Notes: generated by a model from the letters alone, not told the origin. 49,638 bases of DNA from Burkholderiales bacterium Ga0077547 (GCA_001464195.1 LNEY01000009.1:1-49638); one strand, 5' to 3'; shown: positions 30,864 to 39,624, counted from the stretch's first letter. Program-made: numbers and translations.

Positions 30864-31781
30864 TCACTTCAGAAAGTCCTGCACCGCAGGGAGCGACTTG
30901 GCGGCCGCCTCTTCCTGCGGCAGATGGCCCACACCCGGCAGTGACACCAGCCGCGCGTGCGCCATCGACTTCAAGTAATCCGCCGAATTGGCAAACGGAA
31001 TCATCGCGTCGGCTTCGCCCCACACGAGCAGCGTCGGCGCCCGGATGCGTTGCAGCAGCGGGACCGGGTCGACCAGCGTGGTCTGCCGCATCCGCGCGAT
31101 CAGCGCGTCGCGGCTGCCCGGCGCCAGCATCAGGTCGTGGTAGCGCGTGGTCAGGTCATCGCTCAGAAAGGCCGCGTTGCCATAGGCCGGCTCCAGGCTC
31201 ATGCGCAGCAAGGGCTTGGGCAGGACAAAGCGCATCAGCTCGACGCTCACGGGCACCTCTGGCGCTTGACCGTACTCGAAGCCGGGGCTCGCGTAGCCGT
31301 CGGGCGCGACCAGCACCAGCTTGTCCACCCGCTCCGGGTGCGTTGCAGCGAAGGTCCAGGCGATGCGACCGCCGATGGAGTGGCCCACGACGCTGGCGCG
31401 GGCGATGCCCAGCCGGTCCATCAGCGCGAGCAGCAGCTGCATGCTGCGCGCGTCGGTGTAGTCGCCGCTCGGGTCGGGCGCGCTGAGGCCAGACCCAGGC
31501 AGATCGAAGCGGATCACGCGGTGTGCTGCGGACAAGCCCTGCGCCCAGGGCTCCCAGCTGTGCAGGCTGCCACCGAAGCCATGGACCATGATCACCGCGG
31601 GGGCGTCCTTCGGCCCGCTGTCGCGCAGGTGCAGCCGCAGGCCCTCGAGTTCGATGAGGTCGCCGGGGGCGGATACATAGCGGGCTTCCAGTGTCTGGAG
31701 ATCCCGGTCCGGGGTCCATGACCAGAACCCGCCCAACAACACCAGCAACGCGGCAGCGGCCATCCAGGTGGAACGTTTCAA
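30864..31781 (-). CDS. Alpha/beta hydrolase with N-terminal membrane anchor
   Basis: This alpha/beta-fold hydrolase of about 305 aa starts from TTG at 31779-31781 (KRSTWMAAAALLVLLGGFW anchor) or ATG 31763. The oxyanion region is VMVHGFGGSLHSWEP, the nucleophile Ser is in VVGHSIGGRIA, the acid Asp in VWGEADAMIPF and the His in LPGVGHLPQEE. The substrate is unknown; esters or lactones are likely given its place 10 bp after the esterase/Baeyer-Villiger fusion gene, with which it probably forms an operon. Confidence 0.87.
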   Translation of the reverse strand: MKRSTWMAAAALLVLLGGFWSWTPDRDLQTLEARYVSAPGDLIELEGLRLHLRDSGPKDAPAVIMVHGFGGSLHSWEPWAQGLSAAHRVIRFDLPGSGLSAPDPSGDYTDARSMQLLLALMDRLGIARASVVGHSIGGRIAWTFAATHPERVDKLVLVAPDGYASPGFEYGQAPEVPVSVELMRFVLPKPLLRMSLEPAYGNAAFLSDDLTTRYHDLMLAPGSRDALIARMRQTTLVDPVPLLQRIRAPTLLVWGEADAMIPFANSADYLKSMAHARLVSLPGVGHLPQEEAAAKSLPAVQDFLK

Positions 31782-31791
31782 GCGGTGGCTT

Positions 31792-34218
31792 TCAGGTGGA
31801 AGGGGTTGGGGACGAGGCCGTGTCGAACGCGTAGGCCGCGAAGTCGGGCTGCCGCGCCGCGTCGACGTACTCGCGGGTGTAGCCCGGGAACAGCGCAAAC
31901 ACCTTGCCACTGTCGAGGCGGTACCAGCTGCGGCACTGGCTCCACACCGAGCGGCCCAGGCGTGCCTGCAGCTGGCGGTTGTGCTCGCGCATCGCTTCAG
32001 GGCGGACATCGATCCAGCGGTGGCCACCGGCGCGCACCGCCTGCATGCAGGCGAGCGCGTGGTCGACCTCGGGCTCGATGTACAGCAGCGTCGAGGTGTG
32101 TCCGGTGGCGGTGTTCGGGCCCAGCATCAGAAACAGATTCGGGAAGCCCGACACCGTGATGCCGTGATAAGCCTCCGGCCCCTCGCGCCAGGTGTCAGCG
32201 AGCGTGCGACCTTGCAGACCCGTGATGCGGATGCTCGACAGCGAATGCGCCACGTCGAAGCCGGTGGCACACACCAGCACATCGATCGGCCGTTCGCAGC
32301 CATCGGCGGTGACGATGCCGTGCGCGGTGATGCGCTCGATGCCCTCGGTGACCAGCTCGACGTTCGGTTGGCACAGGGCGGGGTAGAAGTCGTTGGAGTA
32401 GATGATGCGTTTGCAGCCCAGCGGGTAGGTCGGCGTGAGCTGCTGGCGCAAGCGGTCGTCCCGGACCTGCCGCTGGCGGTGTGCCGCCGCCGTGGCCAGC
32501 AGCCCGCGCCGCGCCAGCGTGCCGTCCTCAAAGCCGCGACGCCCCCATTCGAGCACCTGCGCCCAATTCCAGCGCACGAATGCGGCATACGGTGGCAGGT
32601 GCGCCAACGCCCGATCGAGCACGGTGTAGCGGCGATCCATCCGCGGCAGCACCCAGTTGGCCGTGCGCTGGAACAAATGCAACTGCTGCGCCTGTTCGGC
32701 AACCGGGGGCACCAACTGCGAGGCGGTCGATCCGGTGCCGATCACGGCGATCCGCTGGCCCTGCAGCTGGGCGCCGTGGTCCCAGCGCGCGGAGTGCAGC
32801 CGTTGGCCCTGGAAGTCATCCAGACCGGGGATGTCGGGCCAGCGCGGCCGGCTCAGCGGGCCGGAGCTGCACATGAAGAAGCGCGCGCGCAGCACATCGC
32901 CGCGGTCGGTGCGAATGCGCCAGTGGCCGGTGGCTGTGTCGAAGGTGGCGTCGGTGACCTGCGTGCCCAGCCGCAGATGCGCCAGCAGCCCGAAGCGAGC
33001 CGCCACGCGCTGCATGTAGGCCTGGATCTCGGGCGCGCCGGGGAAGCGCCTGGTCCAGTCGGGGTTGGCTGCGAAGGAGTAGGAATAGGCCGGCGCCGGC
33101 ACATCGACGTGTGCGCCGGGGTAGGTGTTGTCCCACCAGGTGCCACCCAACCCGGCTTGCTTCTCCAGGATCACGAAGTCGTGGAGGCCCGCGCGCTTGA
33201 GCTTGACGCCCGCACACAGGCCCGACATGCCTGCGCCGAGGACCACCACCTCGTGATCGGTGGAGCGCGGGGGCGTGTCTGCGCGGACTGCCGTGAGTGC
33301 GGCCATCGCGAAACGTGTGATGCGCTCGATCGCCTCGTCGGCACTGCGCAACACGCCGCCATGGGTCTGGAACACATGCCATCGTCTGGCGGTGATTTCA
33401 CAGCGCGTGTCGACGCCGGCTGCTTGCAGCGCGGCTTCCAGTTGCAGCGCCTGACCCTGCAGCAGCTCGTCGGTACCGGCCTGGATCAGCGTGGGTGGCA
33501 GCCCGCGCAGATCGGCAAAAAGCGGTGACACCGCTGCCGCGTCGGCTGCGGCGAGGTCGCCCAGGTAGTGCGCAGCGCAGGCGGCCGCCCAGGCGACGCT
33601 GAGCATCGCTTCCCCCGGCGGCTCGGCTGCCGGTGCATCGCGCATGGCCAGATCGACCCAGGGCGACAGCAGCACCAGCGCCGCGGGCCGCGGCGAGCCG
33701 CGGTCGCGCAGCGCCAGTGCGGTTGCCAGCGCCAGGCCACCACCGGCTGAATCGCCCGCGAGGATGATCGGGCGGTCGGGCGCTTCGGCGATGAGGGCAT
33801 GGAAGGCGGCCAGCGCGTCATCGAGTGCAGCCGGGTGCCGGTGCTCGGGCGCCAACCGGTAGTCGAGCGCAAACACCGGCATCCCGGTCACGAGCGCCAG
33901 CCGTGCCGTCAGGGCACGGTGAGTCGCCGGCGACCCGACGCAGAACGCACCGCCATGAAGATAAAGCACAACGCCCGGTGGTGTAGTGGGTGACTGCCGT
34001 GAGCGCAGCCACTCGCCGCGAACCTCTCCGAGCGTGCTCTGCTCGATCGTCACGCCCCGGGGCACGAGCGTGCTGCGTGACAGCACGTTCAGCCAGCGAC
34101 GCTGGAAGCCGATCGAGAAGCGCGGGGAGAAGACCGGTTTCAGCAGCAACTGCAGCGACGTGCGCAGCAACGCCGCGAGCAACGTTTCGATCAGACCCTT
34201 CGGTTGATAAACGACCAT
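31792..34218 (-). CDS. HSL-family esterase fused to Baeyer-Villiger-type flavin monooxygenase
   Basis: This 808-aa two-domain protein has a hormone-sensitive-lipase-like alpha/beta hydrolase at residues 1-310: HGGAFCVGS (88-96), nucleophile Ser157 in GDSAGGG and RLAPEHRHPA. Residues 323-800 are a flavin monooxygenase: FAD motif VVLGAGMSGL (about 325-334), GGTWWDNTYPG (358-368), the Baeyer-Villiger fingerprint FQGQRLHSARWD (469-480) and the NADPH motif VIGTGSTASQ (492-501). A Baeyer-Villiger enzyme inserts oxygen into a ketone to give an ester, which the joined esterase could cleave. Start ATG 34218 was chosen over an upstream TTG (34236). It is divergent from the receiver protein gene. Confidence 0.92.
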   Translation of the reverse strand: MVVYQPKGLIETLLAALLRTSLQLLLKPVFSPRFSIGFQRRWLNVLSRSTLVPRGVTIEQSTLGEVRGEWLRSRQSPTTPPGVVLYLHGGAFCVGSPATHRALTARLALVTGMPVFALDYRLAPEHRHPAALDDALAAFHALIAEAPDRPIILAGDSAGGGLALATALALRDRGSPRPAALVLLSPWVDLAMRDAPAAEPPGEAMLSVAWAAACAAHYLGDLAAADAAAVSPLFADLRGLPPTLIQAGTDELLQGQALQLEAALQAAGVDTRCEITARRWHVFQTHGGVLRSADEAIERITRFAMAALTAVRADTPPRSTDHEVVVLGAGMSGLCAGVKLKRAGLHDFVILEKQAGLGGTWWDNTYPGAHVDVPAPAYSYSFAANPDWTRRFPGAPEIQAYMQRVAARFGLLAHLRLGTQVTDATFDTATGHWRIRTDRGDVLRARFFMCSSGPLSRPRWPDIPGLDDFQGQRLHSARWDHGAQLQGQRIAVIGTGSTASQLVPPVAEQAQQLHLFQRTANWVLPRMDRRYTVLDRALAHLPPYAAFVRWNWAQVLEWGRRGFEDGTLARRGLLATAAAHRQRQVRDDRLRQQLTPTYPLGCKRIIYSNDFYPALCQPNVELVTEGIERITAHGIVTADGCERPIDVLVCATGFDVAHSLSSIRITGLQGRTLADTWREGPEAYHGITVSGFPNLFLMLGPNTATGHTSTLLYIEPEVDHALACMQAVRAGGHRWIDVRPEAMREHNRQLQARLGRSVWSQCRSWYRLDSGKVFALFPGYTREYVDAARQPDFAAYAFDTASSPTPST

Positions 34219-34334
34219 GACAGGCCCGCGTTGCAAAGCTTGTGATCGTAGCCATTCGTCGCGAGTGGTACGTCAGGCGCTGGCAGCCGGCAATTCCGCA
34301 CATTCCCTTTCATTTGTGCTGCAAACTGAAACAT

Positions 34335-34348
34335 CGTGATACATCACG
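34335..34348. promoter_or_regulatory. Perfect palindrome in divergent promoter region
   Basis: CGTGATACATCACG lies in the 193-bp gap between the esterase-monooxygenase gene (leftward) and the membrane-anchored receiver gene (rightward). Its perfect 6-2-6 symmetry suggests a regulator binding site for one or both. No regulator gene is adjacent. Confidence 0.35.
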
Positions 34349-34411
34349 GCGCGGCTGGGCCATTACGCTCGTTTTACCGTTGGGGTCATTGACGGAGGGG
34401 GCCGTGCGACG

Positions 34412-35512
34412 ATGAATGATTACCTGTTGTGGGGCGCCGGCGCAGCACTGGTGGTGTTGCTGCTGGTCTTGCAGCTGCTTCGGCGGCGTGCGCGGCGACC
34501 CGTCGTGCGGCCTGAGCGCGCGGAGCGTGGCGCGCCGCGCGCCGCTGCGTCGCCCTCGCGCGAGGCGTCGGTGCTGGACACCGTCAGCGATGTCCATGAG
34601 CTGAATCCGACACGGCCCTCGTCCAGTGACGATGTCCGGCTGCGTGCCGAGCGCGAAGCCGCCGAGCAGGCCGCTCGCGCCGAAGCCGATCGCGAGGCCG
34701 CCGAGTGGGAAGCGCGCCTGATCGCACAGCAACTGGCTGACCAAGAACGCGAGCGCGCCCGCCTCATCGCGGAGCAGACCGCTGTCGAGGTGATTGCACC
34801 ACCTCCGGTTGTCCCTGAACCCGTCGCCCCTGAGATCGACGAACAGGCCACGCTGGAGGCGTTGGCCAGAGATGCGGCCGAGTGGGAGGCGCGCCTCGCC
34901 GCGCAGCAACTGGCGGACGCTGAGGCGGAACGCCAGCGGGTGGTCGCCGAAGCCGCCGCCGCAGCCGAGCAGGCCGCCGCCGCTGAGGCCCAGGCCCAGG
35001 CTGAGCGAGACGCCAAGGCGCAGGCGCAAGCCGCCGACGCGTTCTCGATTGAATTCACGCTCGAGCCCGAATCGCCACCGCCATCCCCACCCCCACCAGC
35101 CCCTCCCATCGTGGCGGCCACGCGGACGCCAGAGCAGTGCTTGGTGATGATCGCCGACGATTCGAAGGTGGTGCGCATCAAGACCAGCCGCCTGCTCTCC
35201 AAACACCTGTACCGCGTGACGCTGGCCGAGGACGGCCTGGATGCGGCACGGCAGATCGAACTCGACTTGCCCGACGTGCTGATCACCGATGTCGAGATGC
35301 CGGGCATGGACGGTTTCGAGCTGACACGCCAAGTGCGCAACAACCCGCGCACTGCGCACATACCGATCGTGATGATCACGGCCGACGACGTGAAGCACCG
35401 CGCCGATGCGTTCGAAGCCGGCGTCAGCGTATTGCTCAGCAAGCCCTATCCGGAAGACCAGTTGCTGTCCTACCTGCAATCGACGCTGACCCGGTCGATG
35501 CCGGCGCCCTGA
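34412..35512 (+). CDS. Membrane-anchored receiver-domain protein with coiled-coil linker
   Basis: This 366-aa protein has a single N-terminal TM helix (YLLWGAGAALVVLLLVLQLL, residues 4-23) with a basic stop-transfer RRRARR. A long Ala/Glu/Arg-rich coiled coil (about 75-210) contains a duplicated AAEWEARL-AQQLAD unit, followed by a Pro-rich segment (ESPPPSPPPPAPP). A C-terminal CheY-like receiver (about 242-362) has acidic ADD, phospho-acceptor Asp293 in VLITDVEMPGMDG, the conserved Thr in MITADD and Lys in LLSKPYP. No output domain and no partner kinase gene are adjacent. Membrane tethering of a lone receiver suggests a role in localising signalling; that is inference. Confidence 0.85.
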   Translation: MNDYLLWGAGAALVVLLLVLQLLRRRARRPVVRPERAERGAPRAAASPSREASVLDTVSDVHELNPTRPSSSDDVRLRAEREAAEQAARAEADREAAEWEARLIAQQLADQERERARLIAEQTAVEVIAPPPVVPEPVAPEIDEQATLEALARDAAEWEARLAAQQLADAEAERQRVVAEAAAAAEQAAAAEAQAQAERDAKAQAQAADAFSIEFTLEPESPPPSPPPPAPPIVAATRTPEQCLVMIADDSKVVRIKTSRLLSKHLYRVTLAEDGLDAARQIELDLPDVLITDVEMPGMDGFELTRQVRNNPRTAHIPIVMITADDVKHRADAFEAGVSVLLSKPYPEDQLLSYLQSTLTRSMPAP

Positions 35513-35521
35513 CGGGCACCC

Positions 35522-36100
35522 TCACGACCAGAAACTCAGCACCTTCTCAGCCGGTGGCTTGCCGTGCTTGGCGCGCCGCTCCAGGGCCGGTTTCCCGATC
35601 GCGATCCAGCCCACCAGCGTTTCGCCGGCATCGCAGAACGCTGACGCGAGCAGTGGCGAGCGTGCTTTCGCGCCGCTCAGCATCTTCGCGCCATAACCCA
35701 GCGCCTGCGCGGCCAGCAGCAGGTGCGCCATCGCGCCGCCGATGCAGGCCCATTGCTCGTGCGCCGGTACCTGGGGATGGCCCAGGTCGAGTCTGGCGAT
35801 CACCGCCAGCGTGACCGGCGCTTTCAGCGCGCGGTCGTGGTCCAGCGCGGCGCCCTCGGCGTCCTTGCCTGCGGCCCGCGCGGCTTGCTCAAAAAGGATG
35901 GCCAGGCGGGCCCGGGCCTCACCGCGCACCGCGCTGAAGCGGAAGGGCACCAGTGCCCCATGGTCCGGTGCGCGCAAGGCCGCTTCGGTCAGCATGAGCA
36001 GCTCGGCGTCGCTCGGGCCGGGGTCGATCAGATGCTTCGGACCCGTTGAATGGCGGTCGAGCAGGGCCTGCAGCAGCGGGTTCGGGTCGGCGTTGTTCAT
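35522..36100 (-). CDS. Nitroreductase family protein (YdjA-like)
   Basis: This 192-aa FMN-dependent oxidoreductase is of the compact YdjA-like nitroreductase type. RHSTGPKHLIDPGPSDAELL at the N-terminus, ALRAPDHGALVPFRF (FMN contact region), IGGAMAHLLLAAQALGYG and the C-terminal ETLVGWIAIGKP are family features. It starts 2 bp after the end of the permease gene, so it is the last gene of the ABC transporter operon. Its substrate is unknown. Confidence 0.88.
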   Translation of the reverse strand: MNNADPNPLLQALLDRHSTGPKHLIDPGPSDAELLMLTEAALRAPDHGALVPFRFSAVRGEARARLAILFEQAARAAGKDAEGAALDHDRALKAPVTLAVIARLDLGHPQVPAHEQWACIGGAMAHLLLAAQALGYGAKMLSGAKARSPLLASAFCDAGETLVGWIAIGKPALERRAKHGKPPAEKVLSFWS

Positions 36101-36102
36101 GG

Positions 36103-36918
36103 TCAGCGGTTCAGCCAGCGCCTGGCAGCGTACGACAGCGCATCGACCAGCGCCACCAGCGCCATCATCGCCAGCAGCACGGTGCAGCTCTCGTGCATCT
36201 GGAACAGACTCAGGTGGTAGGACAGCATCTGCCCCAGCCCACCGGCGCCCACCACGCCCAGCACCGCGGCGGCACGGATGTTGTTTTCCCAGCGGTACAG
36301 CGTGTACGAGATGACCTGCGGCCAGATCTGCGGCAGCGTGGCAAACAGGAACACCCGCAGCCGTCCGACGCCGCGCGCCCGCAGCGCGAAAGCGGGCTCG
36401 GGCGGCGCGTTCTCGATGCTTTCGGCGAACAACCGGCCAAGCACCCCGCTGGTGTGCAGCGCCAGCGCGAGCGTGCCGGAGAACGGCCCGAGCCCGGCGG
36501 CGATCAGCAGCAACACCGCCCACACCAGCTCGGGCACCGAGCGCAGCACGTTCAGCGCGGTGCGGGTCACGCCACGGAGCAGCGAGGCGGTGACGCTGCG
36601 CTGGCCGTCGTGCCCGCGCGCACTGGCGCCCAGCGACAGGGCCAGGCCACCGAGCGCGGCGAGCAGCGTGCCGAGCAGCGACATGGCCAGCGTTTCCAGC
36701 GCGCCATCGAGTGTGCGGCGCAGAAAGGCCGGTGCGGTTTCCGGCGGGAAGAAGCTGCTGGCGAACTGAGCCATCGCCTGCCGCGCTTCTGGCGACAGGA
36801 AATCGGCAGCCCGCAGGTCCAGGGTCGCGAAGCTGGCCACCACCAGCGCGGCGATGCCGAAAGCAACCCATCGCGCTGCGCGACGGGCGGGGGGTGGTGC
36901 CAGAGTTGATGCGCTCAT
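36103..36918 (-). CDS. PhnE-type ABC transporter permease (second)
   Basis: This 271-aa inner membrane permease has about six helices and the PhnE-like sequences NVLRSVPELVWAVLLLIAAG and SYTLYRWENNIRAAAVLGVV (EAA loop and following helix). It resembles the preceding permease strongly, as expected for a heterodimeric pore. Its ATG overlaps the stop of the first permease (36915-36918). Confidence 0.9.
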   Translation of the reverse strand: MSASTLAPPPARRAARWVAFGIAALVVASFATLDLRAADFLSPEARQAMAQFASSFFPPETAPAFLRRTLDGALETLAMSLLGTLLAALGGLALSLGASARGHDGQRSVTASLLRGVTRTALNVLRSVPELVWAVLLLIAAGLGPFSGTLALALHTSGVLGRLFAESIENAPPEPAFALRARGVGRLRVFLFATLPQIWPQVISYTLYRWENNIRAAAVLGVVGAGGLGQMLSYHLSLFQMHESCTVLLAMMALVALVDALSYAARRWLNR

Positions 36919-37778
36919 GCCATCGCCTTTCTCAGCACCGCGCTGAGGCGGTCCGACAACGCGACCAGCGCGATGAACACCAGCAAGATGCTGCTGACTT
37001 CATTCCCTGAGAACATCTTCGCGGCACTGTCGAGCAGCTGGCCCAGCCCGCCGGCGCCGACAAATCCCAGCACCACCGAGGCGCGGATCGCGCATTCCCA
37101 GCGGTACAGGGTGTAGCTGACCAGCTCGGCCGCGCACTGCGGCAGCGTGCCGAACAGCAGCGCCTGCAGCCGGCCGCTGCCGTTGCGCAGCAGCGCCTGC
37201 GTCGGGGCCGGATCGCTGCTTTCCAGGATCTCGGCGTACACCTTGCCCAGCATGCCGCCGTAGGCGATGCCGATCGCCAGCACGCCGGCCGTCGGGCCCA
37301 GGCCCACCACGCGCACGAACAGCAGCGCCCACACCAGCTCGGGCACCGAGCGCAGCACCACCATCGTCCAGCGCAGCCCGGTGCGCACCGCGAACGGCAG
37401 CAGATTCATCGATTGAGCCAGTGCGCTGACCGACAGCCGTGCGGTCGAGCCCAGCGCCAGCGGGACCGCGATCAGCCAGGCGAGCGTCATGCCGGCGGTG
37501 GCGATGGCGATCGTGCGCCAGGTTTCTCGCAACAGCAGCCCCAGGAACTCGGCGTCCATCCGTGGCGGCACGAAGCTGGCCAGGAAATGCCCGGTCGAGC
37601 GCAGGCTGCGCGCATCCAGCAGCACCCAGGGCTTGAATTCGGTCAGCACCGCCAGCGGCCACAGCAGCGCGGCGAGCAGCAGCACCGTGGCCCAGCGGAT
37701 GGCGCGAGCCGGGTCATGGCGAGCCAGCGCGGCATCGGCCATGGCATAAGCAACGGTGGACGACGCGCTCCGGCTCAT
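36915..37778 (-). CDS. PhnE-type ABC transporter permease (first)
   Basis: This 287-aa permease has the same landmarks as its partner: VVLRSVPELVWALLFVRVVG and SYTLYRWECAIRASVVLGFV, and the LGFVGAGGLGQLLD ending. No strong Shine-Dalgarno precedes either the ATG at 37778 or an internal ATG at 37742, so the start may be 12 residues later. It lies 39 bp after the ATPase gene. Confidence 0.9.
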   Translation of the reverse strand: MSRSASSTVAYAMADAALARHDPARAIRWATVLLLAALLWPLAVLTEFKPWVLLDARSLRSTGHFLASFVPPRMDAEFLGLLLRETWRTIAIATAGMTLAWLIAVPLALGSTARLSVSALAQSMNLLPFAVRTGLRWTMVVLRSVPELVWALLFVRVVGLGPTAGVLAIGIAYGGMLGKVYAEILESSDPAPTQALLRNGSGRLQALLFGTLPQCAAELVSYTLYRWECAIRASVVLGFVGAGGLGQLLDSAAKMFSGNEVSSILLVFIALVALSDRLSAVLRKAMA

Positions 37779-37817
37779 GTTGGAAGAGTGGACGAGGATG
37801 TCACGCGGGCATCGATC

Positions 37818-38657
37818 TCAGCGACAGATGATGGCCACCGGGACCTCGTGCAGGGGTCGAAGGGCGTGGTTGCCGTCTTCGCTGGGTTCGGCCGCCGAGG
37901 CGTCTGCCAGTCCCGATGTGCCGTACAGCGCGCTGACCTGCGCGTCGGTGAACGCCGAGGCTGCACCGTCGTAGACGATCACGCCATCGCGCAGCGCGAC
38001 GATCCGCGGGAATCGTCGCCGCGCCACCTCGACCTGGTGCAAGCTGCACACCAGCGTGCGATCGGCGCTGCGCGCGGCGGCGGTCAGGCTGTCGATCACC
38101 TGCTCGGCACGGGCCGGGTCGAGCGCTGACAGCGGTTCGTCGATCAGCCACAGATCGGCATCGGCTACCAGCGCCCGCGCCAGCCCGACGCGCTGGCGTT
38201 CGCCGCCCGACAGCCGGTCGACACGCTCCCACAGCTTGTCGCCCAGGTCCAGCGTGGTCAGTGCAGCGTGTGCGGTCGCTGCCTCCCTCGGGCTCCACAG
38301 CGTGCACAGGCTGGCCCACAGCGACTGCGCCGGCAGCCGCCCGGCCAGCACCGCCGTGACCACGCGCTGCCGCGGTGGCAGTGGGGGCACCTGTGGCGCG
38401 AGGAACAGCCGACCACGCAGCCGCTGGCGCGCACCCGTCGACATCGACCACGGGTCCGTGCCGAACAGCGTCAGCGTGCCTGAAAGCGGCGGCACCGCGC
38501 AGGCCAGCGCCTGCAGCAGGCTGGTCTTGCCGGCCCCCGAGGAGCCGATCAGCGCGAGCTGCTCCCCGCGCCGGATCTCCAGCGACAGCCCTCGCAGCGC
38601 CTCGGCGGTGGCCCCTGGCGCGGCGGCCGCGCGCAGATCGCGCAGCGAAACGATCAC
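37818..38657 (-). CDS. PhnC-type ABC transporter ATPase
   Basis: This 279-aa nucleotide-binding subunit has Walker A GSSGAGKTS (about residues 38-46), ABC signature LSGGERQRVG, Walker B LWLIDEPLSALD and the His switch in CSLHQVEVARR. The C-terminal ~25 residues are a non-conserved tail. Its ATG overlaps the stop of the binding-protein gene (ATGA). Confidence 0.9.
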   Translation of the reverse strand: MIVSLRDLRAAAAPGATAEALRGLSLEIRRGEQLALIGSSGAGKTSLLQALACAVPPLSGTLTLFGTDPWSMSTGARQRLRGRLFLAPQVPPLPPRQRVVTAVLAGRLPAQSLWASLCTLWSPREAATAHAALTTLDLGDKLWERVDRLSGGERQRVGLARALVADADLWLIDEPLSALDPARAEQVIDSLTAAARSADRTLVCSLHQVEVARRRFPRIVALRDGVIVYDGAASAFTDAQVSALYGTSGLADASAAEPSEDGNHALRPLHEVPVAIICR

Positions 38658-39532
38658 TTCAGCAGACCGGCGTTCTCGGCGGCTGCGCGGATGCCGCTGT
38701 AGTTCTCGGCCTGGGTGGGGATGAAGCGGGTCGCGCGCTGCAGGCCGAGGATTTCCTTGCCCTGCGGTGTGCTGGCGTCCAACACCAGGAAGGCTTGCTG
38801 CAGCTTGTTGCGCAGATCGGCGGGCATGTCGGCGTGCACGGTCCAGTTGTAGTCGTAGTACGGCGGCGTTGTGTAGAACACCTTGACCACGGCCGGGTCG
38901 ACCTTCTTGTCGGTGACAAATTTATCCCACACCGAGATGTTCAGCGCGCCGGCATCGACCTTGCCGCTGGCCACCGCAGCGATCGTCGCGTCATGTGCAC
39001 CGGAGAAGCTGATGCGTTTCAGGTCGAGGTCGGGGTTGACCTTGGCGGCCAGCAGAAAGCTGCGCGGCATCAGGTGGCCCGAGGTGCTCGACGCAGAGCC
39101 GAAGCTCAGCGTCTTGCCCTTGAGGTCTTCGAGCTTGTTGATGCCGCTGGTCGCGTCGGTGATGAAGACCGATCGGAATTTCTCGTCTTCCTCGCGCTGC
39201 ACCAGCGGGATCACCTTGCCCTCCGACCGCACGCTGGCCTGCACAAAGGTGAAGCCACCGAACCAGGCCAGATCGACCTTCTTGTTGACCAGCGCCTCGA
39301 CCGCGGCGGCGTAGTCGGTCACCGGCGTCCACTCGACCTTCACGCCCAGCTTCGCCTCCAGGTAGGCGCCCAGCGGTGCGAACTTGCGCGCCAGTTCGGT
39401 CGGTGCTTCGTCCGGGATGGCGGTGACGCGCAATACCTGCTGTGCGTGCGAGGCCATCGCGAACGTGGCGGCCGCGGCGATCAAGACCAGCGAGCGCGCC
39501 CAGCGGGCGACGCGGTGATGGGTGGGATTCAT
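38654..39532 (-). CDS. PhnD-like periplasmic binding protein (phosphonate or putative selenate type)
   Basis: This 292-aa periplasmic solute-binding protein has a signal peptide ending near ASHAQQ. The mature start LRVTAIPDEAPTELARKFAP, then VTDYAAAVEALVNKKVDLAW and FGGFTFVQA, follows the PhnD fold, and in my recollection most resembles the subgroup annotated as putative selenate-binding. REEDEKFRSVFI and GSASSTSGHLMPR are further matches. True phosphonate transport is the alternative; no phosphonate-cleavage or selenium-metabolism gene is in the window to decide. It heads a five-gene operon with a Shine-Dalgarno inside a hairpin. Confidence 0.88.
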   Translation of the reverse strand: MNPTHHRVARWARSLVLIAAAATFAMASHAQQVLRVTAIPDEAPTELARKFAPLGAYLEAKLGVKVEWTPVTDYAAAVEALVNKKVDLAWFGGFTFVQASVRSEGKVIPLVQREEDEKFRSVFITDATSGINKLEDLKGKTLSFGSASSTSGHLMPRSFLLAAKVNPDLDLKRISFSGAHDATIAAVASGKVDAGALNISVWDKFVTDKKVDPAVVKVFYTTPPYYDYNWTVHADMPADLRNKLQQAFLVLDASTPQGKEILGLQRATRFIPTQAENYSGIRAAAENAGLLK

Positions 39533-39540
39533 GGGAAAAG

Positions 39541-39581
39541 CTCCTGGGGGTGACGGCGCACCGTGTGGACAAACCCAGGAG
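39541..39581 (-). promoter_or_regulatory. Leader hairpin hiding the Shine-Dalgarno of the PhnD-like gene
   Basis: On the minus strand CTCCTGGG (39581-39574) is complementary to CCCAGGAG (39548-39541), whose AGGAG is the ribosome site 8 nt before the ATG. An inner ACGG-UGCG-CCGU hairpin stabilises the fold. Just upstream, GGCGTT/AACGCC (39604-39588) forms another small stem that could end transcription from the GGDEF remnant. The structure is seen; regulation is inference. Confidence 0.5.
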
Positions 39582-39624
39582 ATTAACGGCGTTGCGGGAA
39601 CGCCCGATTTTCAAGCACGTGCGG

